Of a stretch of 37,353 bases of DNA, positions 7,856 to 14,328 are shown in pieces. The translations under genes and the position numbers were made by a program. This DNA comes from Acidobacteria bacterium UBA7540. GTDB lineage: Bacteria > Acidobacteriota > Terriglobia > UBA7540. Each line of letters opens with the position of its first letter. Within the stretch, counting starts at the first letter, position 1. The DNA lies in assembly GCA_002478145.1 (NCBI GenBank), contig DLMI01000129.1, positions 161,065 to 198,417 on the forward strand, given 5' to 3'. The notes beneath the pieces were generated by a model, which was given only the letters and a program-made list of their open reading frames with translations, ran no database searches and was not told the origin of the DNA.

Positions 7856-8611
7856 ATGCTTTTCAAAGATCAAGTGGCGCTCATTACCGGCGCATCAAGC
7901 GGCATTGGCCGCGCGACGGCAGAGGCCATGGCGCGGCAGGGCGCGCGCGTCGGAGTTAACTATTGCAAGAATCAAGTCGGGGCGGAACAGGCGGCGGAAA
8001 CCATTCGTAACGCAGGGAGCGAGGCGCTGGTCATCCGCGCGGACGTCACCCGCAACGCCGATGTCCTCGCCATGGTGGAAGCGGTGCGCAAAGAGTGGGG
8101 GCGAATCGACATCCTGGTGAATAACGCCGGAGATTTGCTGGCGCGGCGTACGCTTGCCGACATGAGCGAAGAATACTGGGACCAGATCATGGCGCTCAAC
8201 CTGAAGAGCGCGTTCCTGTGCGTCAGAGCCGTGTGGGAGGAGATGGCGGCCCGGAAGACCGGATGCATCATCAACGTTTCCTCCATCGCCGCGAGGAATG
8301 GTGGGGGTCCGGGCGCCGCCGCCTATTCCGCTGCCAAAGGAGCACTCCTGACGTACACCAAGAGCCTTGCCAAGGAACTTGCGCCGCACGGCATCCGCGT
8401 GAACGGTATCGCGCCGGGTGTGATCGCCACGCCCTATCATGAGCGTTACAGCCCCGGTGAAGTCTTTCAGAGATTCATCGCATCAATTCCCTTGGGTCGC
8501 GCGGGTACGGCAGAGGAAATCGCGGACGTCATCGTGTTTCTAGCCTCACCCGCCGCCCGTTACATCATCGGCGAAACCATCGAGGTCAACGGCGGAATGC
8601 TGATGGATTGA
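7856..8611 (+). CDS. SDR-family NAD(P)-dependent oxidoreductase, FabG-like
   Basis: 251-aa classical short-chain dehydrogenase/reductase. It has the cofactor motif TGASSGIG near residue 13, NNAGD near 90, the catalytic Ser in INVSSIAA and the YSAAK active-site motif, then the family C-terminal pattern GIAPGVIATP, EEIADVIVFLASPAA and IEVNGGMLMD. The start at 7856 is set by an ideal GGAGG 6 bases upstream; the frame extends further upstream but reads through repeat sequence. The specific substrate cannot be read from sequence. It is convergent with the uracil-DNA glycosylase gene. Confidence 0.93.
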   Translation: MLFKDQVALITGASSGIGRATAEAMARQGARVGVNYCKNQVGAEQAAETIRNAGSEALVIRADVTRNADVLAMVEAVRKEWGRIDILVNNAGDLLARRTLADMSEEYWDQIMALNLKSAFLCVRAVWEEMAARKTGCIINVSSIAARNGGGPGAAAYSAAKGALLTYTKSLAKELAPHGIRVNGIAPGVIATPYHERYSPGEVFQRFIASIPLGRAGTAEEIADVIVFLASPAARYIIGETIEVNGGMLMD

Positions 8612-8616
8612 GAAGA

Positions 8617-8656
8617 GCAGTTGAGAGTCGATAGTCGACAGTCGACAGTTTACAGC
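8617..8656. repeat. Heptanucleotide repeat (AGTCGAC) between convergent genes
   Basis: About five degenerate copies of AGTCGAC/AGTCGAT/AGTTTAC with period 7 fill the whole 48-base spacer between convergent SDR and udg genes. Confidence 0.85.
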
Positions 8657-8659
8657 CGC

Positions 8660-9367
8660 TCAGACCGACGCGAGGAACTCTTGGATGTCGCCAAGCACCT
8701 TCTGAAACATCTCCGCCGTGAGGCGTCCGGTTTGGGTATTCTGCTGGCTGGGATGGTAGGAGCAGAAGAGTCGCGGCAAGCCGCCCGGCAACGAGAAACT
8801 CGCGCCGTGGGCGAATTTGAGTGACGAGCGGCGCGGAAAATCCTCGCGCTGCGACGCCGCCACCCGCACATAAGTCTCAAACGCGATCCTACCCAGGACG
8901 AGGACGGCGCGAACTCGAGTGAGTAGCCGCAGTTCCGCTTCGAGGTATGGCTGGCAATTCCGCGCCTCACGGGGCAGCGGCTTGTTCTTGGGCGGCGCAC
9001 ACCGTAGCGAAGCCGTGATGTAACAGTTCCGGAGCTCCAGACCGTCATCCCTGGAAACGGAAGTGGGCTGGTTCGCCAAACCGGCCTCGTAAAGGCGGCG
9101 GTAGAGAAAGTCCCCCGAGCGGTCGCCGGTAAACATCCTTCCCGTGCGGTTGCCGCCGTGAGCGGCCGGCGCAAGGCCCAGGATCAGCAGTTCCGCGTTG
9201 GGATCGCCGAAGCTCGGATTCGGCTTTCCCCAGTATTCCCAATCCCGGTACATTCGACGCTTCTCCTTCGCTACCTTTCGGCAATGGCGCACAAGGCGGG
9301 GACATTGGGTACAAGCGATGATCTGTTTTTGGAGCTTTTCAAGTTGGCGCGTAGAATCCACTGTCAT
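8660..9367 (-). CDS. Uracil-DNA glycosylase, family 5 (UdgB type)
   Basis: 235-aa Fe-S DNA repair glycosylase that removes uracil from DNA. Motif A is GLAPAAHGGNRTGRMFTGD, the family-5 form (family 4 has GEAPG). Motif B is HPSQQNTQTGRLT near the C terminus. Candidate cluster cysteines are C19 and C22 near the N terminus plus the LRC and ARNC cysteines in the middle. The start at 9367 is chosen because AGGAGG lies 6 bases upstream; a longer frame to 9427 has no such site. It is followed by a convergent SDR gene. Confidence 0.93.
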   Translation of the reverse strand: MTVDSTRQLEKLQKQIIACTQCPRLVRHCRKVAKEKRRMYRDWEYWGKPNPSFGDPNAELLILGLAPAAHGGNRTGRMFTGDRSGDFLYRRLYEAGLANQPTSVSRDDGLELRNCYITASLRCAPPKNKPLPREARNCQPYLEAELRLLTRVRAVLVLGRIAFETYVRVAASQREDFPRRSSLKFAHGASFSLPGGLPRLFCSYHPSQQNTQTGRLTAEMFQKVLGDIQEFLASV

Positions 9368-9745
9368 CGCACCTCCTACGATTCCTCGAGCACTCATTAT
9401 GCCACGCCGGCTATCCCCGTCGACCAATGTCCCCCGGGGCGCGAATCCCTTTGCTGCGTACTACATCTAATTTCTTCTGAGCGTGCATAGCCGAAGATGG
9501 CTATCCGTGATGTCAGGAGTTCGGCGCGAGACTGGCCCAATCGACCCGTTGAAAGCAAAGGGGCTACGCTACGACGTTCGCGAGACGCCCGCTCACTGTC
9601 ATGCTGAGCGCAGCGAAGCATCTCGCCCTGCTGGTTGTCGGCGGAAAAGTCCAGAGCGAGATTCTTCCCTCCGCTCAGAATGACAGCATGGCAGGCAGGT
9701 GCACGGATGTCACGCTAACCTGCTAAAGGGACCAAGGAGACGAAA
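9368..9745. other. Non-coding spacer with a dispersed inverted-repeat element
   Basis: Divergent region between udg and trxA. No gene seen. It holds the dispersed repeat at 9597-9686, and AAGGAG at about 9733 serves as the trxA ribosome site. Confidence 0.7.
9597..9686 (+). repeat. Dispersed repeat with TGTCATKCTGAGCG termini, copy 1
   Basis: The ends are near-perfect 14-base inverted repeats (TGTCATGCTGAGCG and CGCTCAGAATGACA). The right half, about 45 bases from TGTCGGCGGAAAAGTCC onward, is almost identical to 36563-36623. Confidence 0.85.
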
Positions 9746-10111
9746 ATGGGAAGCATTATGGATGTTCAGCAGGGCGACTGGCAGAATGTGGAATCGACCA
9801 CCAGGCCGGTCTTGGTAGATTTCTGGGCGGAATGGTGCGCGCCCTGCCGCCTGCTGGCGCCGACGTTCGAGAGACTCGCTGCGACCTATGGTGACGAAAT
9901 CAGTTTCGCCAAGGTCAATGTTGACGAACTCCCCGAGGTGGCCGGCCAGTATGGTATCCGTTCGATCCCTACTCTGTTGCTGCTGCGCGAGGGGAAAGTC
10001 GTCGAAGAGCTTGTAGGCGCTCGACCCTACCACGATTTGGCGCGCGTATTGGACCGGCACGTGACTGCCAATGAAAAGTGGCAGCCGCGCCTGGTTCGCC
10101 TGGCGAATTAA
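9746..10111 (+). CDS. trxA: Thioredoxin
   Basis: 121-aa cytoplasmic disulfide reductase. The active site is WCAPC at residues 30-34 (Ala in place of the more common Gly), preceded by VLVDFWAE, with the cis-Pro motif RSIPTLLLL in the usual place. AAGGAG lies about 8 bases before the ATG; an internal ATG at 9758 is a weaker alternative. The C-terminal 12 residues extend a little beyond typical thioredoxins. The stop codon directly abuts the stop of the convergent vapC gene. Its likely reductant is the TrxB encoded at 28193. Confidence 0.95.
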   Translation: MGSIMDVQQGDWQNVESTTRPVLVDFWAEWCAPCRLLAPTFERLAATYGDEISFAKVNVDELPEVAGQYGIRSIPTLLLLREGKVVEELVGARPYHDLARVLDRHVTANEKWQPRLVRLAN

Positions 10112-10540
10112 TCAAGGGTTCACGAACTTGAGTAGCTCAACCCCTGCGTGTTTTGCCGCGGCGCGCAAGTTCTTGTCCAAAGTGGCGAGAGGCAGACCTT
10201 CAACGAGAGCCAGATCCAAGTAAGCGGCATCGTAAGATGAAAGCTGATGCTGGCGCGAGATCCGTAGGATGGACGAATAAGTCCTCTCGACGCCCTCGAG
10301 GTCCACTTCGACTGGCAACTCCTTGAGGTCGGCGACGAATGTCTCCAACTGCGTAGCCGTGATGGTCTTCTGCCGCGCTGCTACCACCAGACTGTTGACG
10401 ACTTCCAGGGGCCAAACGACGGGCACGAGGGCCTCATCGCCCCTCGCCAAGCACTCGAGAACAGCTTCCGTATATGCCGTCTTCTGGCCCTCAAAGAACC
10501 AGCACAAGGCGACCGAGGCATCGAGGACGAAACGTGTCAA
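10112..10540 (-). CDS. vapC: PIN-domain toxin, VapC family
   Basis: 142-aa PIN-domain RNase, toxin of a type II pair. It begins FVLDASVALCWFF, giving the first acidic residue (Asp7), with WPLEVVNSL carrying the conserved Glu, SSYDAAYLDLA the third acidic residue, and LATLDKNLRAAA at the C-terminal end. Length is typical. Its start overlaps the antitoxin stop by 4 bases, so the two are translationally coupled. Targets in this family are usually tRNA or rRNA; the target here is unknown. Confidence 0.93.
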   Translation of the reverse strand: MTRFVLDASVALCWFFEGQKTAYTEAVLECLARGDEALVPVVWPLEVVNSLVVAARQKTITATQLETFVADLKELPVEVDLEGVERTYSSILRISRQHQLSSYDAAYLDLALVEGLPLATLDKNLRAAAKHAGVELLKFVNP

Positions 10541-10782
10541 AACCGCCTCCCTTCCTCAATCAGTCTCCTCAGAGTGTAGCCTGCGGGCAAGCGAGCGCCC
10601 TTCCTGGTCTGCCGAATACGCTCGACCACATCCCGCGGGGCGCGCCTGGACCGCCGGCTCGCAGGCACCAGCATCGCAACATTCTGCCCTCGCCGTGTGA
10701 TCATGATCTCCTCGCCCTTGGACACTTGTTCAACCAGCGCTGAAAGTCCGTTCTTGGCCTGGAATAGTCCGACGCTGCGCAT
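10537..10782 (-). CDS. vapB: Antitoxin of the Phd/YefM fold, partner of VapC
   Basis: 81-aa antitoxin. The N-terminal half (VGLFQAKNGLSALVEQVSKG, then TRRGQNVAMLVPA) is the Phd/YefM DNA-binding domain that normally represses its own operon; the basic C-terminal part (residues about 45-81) would bind the toxin. The start at 10782 is an ATG with AGGAGG about 12 bases upstream; an upstream TTG at 10806 is less likely. First gene of a two-gene operon with vapC. Confidence 0.9.
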   Translation of the reverse strand: MRSVGLFQAKNGLSALVEQVSKGEEIMITRRGQNVAMLVPASRRSRRAPRDVVERIRQTRKGARLPAGYTLRRLIEEGRRF

Positions 10783-11410
10783 GGGCGTGTGGCCTCCTTG
10801 TAACAAGCTAGCTGACAGTCTAGATTATAAATGGGATGAGGTCAAGTCCCTGTGGCTGCCGGTAGTGGGTCAATTTGATGTAGAGGCGGCTTTACGTACG
10901 CCGGCTGGCGCAGAGCGAAGCTTTGCGGTACGCATCATGCCCGCTTAGGGGGCGTTTTCATCCCGGACAACTGCGAGCCATGGCGCATTCGTCCTCAGCC
11001 TCGACCAGTTCCCCTGATTCCGCGCTGTGCCTCCGCAGATCGTAGAGCTGCTCTCTGCGCCAGCCCGCGCGAACCGCAAAGTGTATCAAGATGATACACA
11101 TATGCGCTTTTCCATATATCCTTAGCGCTCTTCTAACCCCTTGAACACACATGGGAATATGATGCCGCGGGCGCAGAACACTTCAAAAAAGCGAGATGAA
11201 TCAGAAAAATGGAAATTCCGTCCACATCAGAGTTAGATTCCCCAGTCGTCAGCCTGCGTGACAATGCTCCCCGTCAGGCACTCCGCCACAAAGCCACCAC
11301 CCGCTTCCAAACCCGAGGCTGAGCGGTCAGTGACCTCGGCTTGCGCGTCTCGCGCCCGTGAAGATGCAGACGCCTCCTGGGCTCGACGCAATGCGATATT
11401 AAACCCTCTT
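10783..11410. other. Non-coding region of about 630 bp with repeat fragments
   Basis: No gene could be supported. It contains a 22-base fragment (10865-10886) whose reverse complement recurs at 36633-36654 with one mismatch, and a perfect 8-bp inverted repeat GTGTATCA-AGA-TGATACAC (11081-11099). A 64-aa minus-strand frame at 10958-11152 has no recognisable family and no ribosome site. Probably decayed sequence. Confidence 0.5.
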
Positions 11411-11878
11411 CTACCTTTTCGGTTCCCACTTCACAAAGAATTCCTTGATGCTTTCGTAGCTCATGTGGCGGGCGTCAGCGAACTGGCCCTGGTCCATGGC
11501 GTAGAGGAGATTGCCATCGGGGTCAAGCACCGCCAGCGCAGGAATCCCGTGCTTGAGGGGCACGTGATACTTCTCGCCGATGTCCTGGTTCTTGTCGAAC
11601 CGGCCCACATCAACTTTCACGACCTCGTAATTCGTCGCGATCAGAGTGGCAAGGTCCTCCTTGTGCATCTGCGCGTCCAGGGCGCGGCAATCCCCACACC
11701 AATTGGCGCCAAAAACCAGGATGAGGTTCTTGTGGGCCTTCGAGGCTTCAGCGATCGCTGTTGTGATCTGCTGATGTGCGTCCGCCTTCTCATCATAAGG
11801 CGGCTGGTCAGCGGCAATGGTCACGCCGGCCAGTAGGACAAGCGGCAGGAATCTCAGAAAATCCTTAGCGCGAAGCAT
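11411..11878 (-). CDS. Exported thioredoxin-like protein (WCGDC)
   Basis: 155-aa protein with a signal peptide (residues 1-23, cleavage near IAA) and a thioredoxin fold whose active site is ANWCGDCRALD (C61, C64), a motif seen in periplasmic thioredoxin-like proteins. The cis-Pro region is GIPALAVLDPDG. AAGGAG lies about 7 bases before the ATG at 11878. It probably acts on disulfides or as a redox chaperone in the periplasm; the exact partner is unknown. Monocistronic by position. Confidence 0.88.
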   Translation of the reverse strand: MLRAKDFLRFLPLVLLAGVTIAADQPPYDEKADAHQQITTAIAEASKAHKNLILVFGANWCGDCRALDAQMHKEDLATLIATNYEVVKVDVGRFDKNQDIGEKYHVPLKHGIPALAVLDPDGNLLYAMDQGQFADARHMSYESIKEFFVKWEPKR

Positions 11879-12057
11879 GGTCTCTCCTTTGAGCTCCATG
11901 ATACGTCAAATGGGGACCTCTAGTCTCCCTGTTTGAGAGCGGGCCTGCCTGGTCGTTGATGGGGAACGCGTACGGGCGCCCCTGGTAGACGCCTGTTGTG
12001 GGCGGGCACAAGCCGCCCCTACATAAGACCCAACGGTTGTGATAGCATCGCAGGGTA

Positions 12058-13056
12058 ATGGGGGCTGCTCGCATTCTGCGCCCTGGAGTGAAGACCTTGA
12101 ACGAACCATACGCCCGACAACCCGCTTCCAGGTTTCGTTTTGAGGAGATCCTCTACGAAAAGAAAGACGGAGTGGCTCGCGTCACTCTGAACCGCCCGGA
12201 AGTATACAACGCCTTTTCCGCGCAAACCCTGCGGGAGATGGTCGAAGCCTTTCGCGACGCCTCCTGGGATGATTCCGTGGCGGTCGTGGTCTTGACCGGG
12301 GCCGGCGACAAGGCCTTCTGTTCCGGCAGCGACGCGAAGGAGTTTGCGCAGCAATTCCTGCGCCGCCCGCGAAATTTCTGGAAGTATCAAGGCTTGCTTC
12401 TGGAGGCCCTGGAGCTTTTCCGCCACGTCGGCAAGCCCACCGTGGCCCGCCTGAACGGCGTGGTGGCAGGCGCGGGCAACGACTGGAATCTGGCCGCCGA
12501 CCTCGCCATCGCGGCCGACCACGTGCGTTTTATCCAGGTCGGCACGCGCGTGGGTCTGGTGGAAGCGTGGGGGACAACCCAGTGGCTTCCCTTGGTGGTA
12601 GGCGAGCGGCGGGCGCGCGAAATGCTCCTGAAAGGCGAGGAGATCACTGCCGAGCAGGCCCTGAGTTGGGGCCTGGTGAACGAGGTGGTCCCCTACAAGC
12701 AACTGGACCGCGCCGTGAATGCGCTGGCGGCAAGGCTGGTCCAGAACCTGCCGGAGTGCGCGCGCTACGCTCGCCAACAACTGGGCTTCTGGAAGGACCT
12801 CGCGTGGGCAATGACGGCCGGGCATGCACGCGATTGGTTGACGGTCCACTCCACCGCGTGGGAGCCCTACGAGGGCGTCCAGGCTTTTATCGACAAGCGG
12901 CCGGCAGATTACAAATCTATCCGCAGTCGCGCTGCCGCCGGAGGGTCCAGCGAATCCGTCTGGGGCGCGCCCACAAAAAAGTGCGAGAACTGCGGCGCCA
13001 AAGGAATACCGGAAGGGTTTGATTACTGCGGGAAGTGCGGCAGTAAGTTGCAATAA
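12058..13056 (+). CDS. Crotonase-family protein with C-terminal zinc ribbon; possible 6-oxocyclohexene-1-carbonyl-CoA hydrolase-like
   Basis: 332-aa enoyl-CoA hydratase/isomerase-fold protein. It has VTLNRPEVYNAF near residue 40, the oxyanion-hole segment FCSGSDAKEF, and a middle block (VVAGAGNDWNLAADLAIAAD, then GTTQWLPLVVGERRAREMLL and HARDWLTVHS) that I recall as closer to BamA/Oah ring hydrolases and MenB than to plain hydratases. The last 25 residues form a four-Cys zinc ribbon (C309, C312, C324, C327), unusual in the family. The start is uncertain: ATG 12058 has a weak ribosome site, TTG 12097 has GGAG 8 bases upstream. The adjacent second crotonase gene suggests one pathway. The substrate is not proven. 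Confidence 0.75.
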   Translation: MGAARILRPGVKTLNEPYARQPASRFRFEEILYEKKDGVARVTLNRPEVYNAFSAQTLREMVEAFRDASWDDSVAVVVLTGAGDKAFCSGSDAKEFAQQFLRRPRNFWKYQGLLLEALELFRHVGKPTVARLNGVVAGAGNDWNLAADLAIAADHVRFIQVGTRVGLVEAWGTTQWLPLVVGERRAREMLLKGEEITAEQALSWGLVNEVVPYKQLDRAVNALAARLVQNLPECARYARQQLGFWKDLAWAMTAGHARDWLTVHSTAWEPYEGVQAFIDKRPADYKSIRSRAAAGGSSESVWGAPTKKCENCGAKGIPEGFDYCGKCGSKLQ

Positions 13057-13125
13057 CCTCGGTACGACGGCCGGCGGCGAGGCGGGAACCATTAGCCCGC
13101 GGGCCGGTTGATGGAGGAGGACATC

Positions 13126-13956
13126 ATGCCGGGCGAACCGCTCGACGCCACCACGCCCAAAGACATTAAAAAAAAGAAGAAGAACCTCCAGTTCATCCGC
13201 TGGGACGATTCCGAACCGGCGGCACACCTCACCCTTTGCCGCCCCAAGCAGAACGTGATGAACGTCCAGATGCTGCAAGAGATGGCAGGAGTGATCGACA
13301 GCCTGTTCAACCGGAACGAAGTGCGGCTGCTCATTCTGGATTCCGCCCCGGAGTGCGAAGGCTATTTCTCCATGGGTGTGGGGGCCGAGGGATACGCCCC
13401 GCCGATGGTTTTCCAGATGATGGATGCATTCCACAACGTCTTTCGGACCATGAACGAGGCCTCGACGCCGGTGCTGGCCGTCGTCGATGGCGTAGCTTCC
13501 GGCGCGGGAGCGGAACTGGCCGCCTTTTGCGACCTGGTTATCGCCACTGAACGCGCGCAATTCCGCCAGCCGGAGATCAAGCTGGGAGTGTTCCCTCCCC
13601 TTGGCGCCGTCATCTATCCGCGCGTGATCGGCCCCAGGCGCGCCATGGAATTCCTCCTGACCGGAGACCCGATCAATGCGCAGCAGGCGCTTGCGATGGG
13701 CCTCGTTAACCAGGTGGTGCCGCGCACGGCTCTCAAAGAAACCGTTGGCGCGCTAGCTAAACGCATCTGCAACCACAGCGGGCCGGTCCTGAAACTTCTC
13801 AAGCAGGTCATCTTCCAGGGGACTTGGCGACCCCTCAACGAGGCTTTGAAGAACGCCCAAGACATCTACCTCAACCAATTGTCTGAACTCGAAGATTCGC
13901 AGGAGGGACTGCGAGCACTGCTCGAAAAACGGAAACCGGTGTGGAAGAATAAGTGA
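13126..13956 (+). CDS. Crotonase-family protein; possible cyclohexa-1,5-dienecarbonyl-CoA hydratase-like
   Basis: 276-aa enoyl-CoA hydratase-fold protein. A Lys-rich N terminus precedes the fold. FSMGVGAEGY is the oxyanion-hole region, then VASGAGAELAAFCDLVIATE, QPEIKLGVFPPLGAVIYP and FLLTGDPINAQQALAMGLVN. The QPEIKLGVFPP stretch resembles Dch (dienoyl-CoA hydratase). The start at 13126 is preceded by GGAGGAGG with 5-base spacing; ATG 13111 lies inside that site. It follows the zinc-ribbon crotonase by about 70 bases on the same strand, probably an operon. A general enoyl-CoA hydratase is the fallback call. Confidence 0.75.
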   Translation: MPGEPLDATTPKDIKKKKKNLQFIRWDDSEPAAHLTLCRPKQNVMNVQMLQEMAGVIDSLFNRNEVRLLILDSAPECEGYFSMGVGAEGYAPPMVFQMMDAFHNVFRTMNEASTPVLAVVDGVASGAGAELAAFCDLVIATERAQFRQPEIKLGVFPPLGAVIYPRVIGPRRAMEFLLTGDPINAQQALAMGLVNQVVPRTALKETVGALAKRICNHSGPVLKLLKQVIFQGTWRPLNEALKNAQDIYLNQLSELEDSQEGLRALLEKRKPVWKNK

Positions 13957-14328
13957 TAGGAGACTGGGGGCCCGGGGTCGGGGCTATTAGCGTTAGTCCA
14001 GACAACGCGGCCTTCGCCCGCAACGGAAGACCAGGTTTTCATTGCCGATTGGTGATTGGTGATCGGTGATTGGTGAATGCCCCGCCGCGGCGGCCTGATT
14101 GCTGATTGAAAAACTGGTATTGCAACATCCTCCGCCGTCAATCAGCACCCGGCAATCGACAATCGCCAATTGCAAATCGCCAATCGCCAATTCCCGCCAT
14201 CCTCGGCCAAGCGATGGTCGCAGGGATTCTTCGCAAAAAAACGAGGACTTTCGGAACTTGAGACCACTGACGGCCCCGGCGGACAGGAGTTCTGTCCGGG
14301 CCGGGGCCGGCATGAGGATGTGGTGATG
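13957..14328. repeat. Spacer of heptanucleotide repeats with inverted arms (TTGGTGA / CAATCGC)
   Basis: The spacer lies between convergent genes. At about 14042-14075 the unit TTGGTGA (one copy TCGGTGA) repeats four times; CTGATTG appears twice near 14093. At about 14152-14203 CAATCGC-like units (AATCGAC, AATCGCC, AATTGCA) repeat about seven times with the opposite sense. The arms could pair into a hairpin. No gene seen. Confidence 0.85.

Noticed and set aside
10958..11152. 64-codon minus-strand frame in a gene-free region
   Set aside because: No ribosome site, no recognisable motif, and it crosses a perfect inverted repeat.
11209..11322. Short plus-strand frame of about 37 codons
   Set aside because: No ribosome site and no similarity; surrounded by non-coding sequence.
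12019..13560. 513-codon minus-strand frame opposite the crotonase genes
   Set aside because: It spans two genes and their spacer, has no family similarity, and both plus-strand crotonase genes have clear motifs and at least one strong ribosome site.
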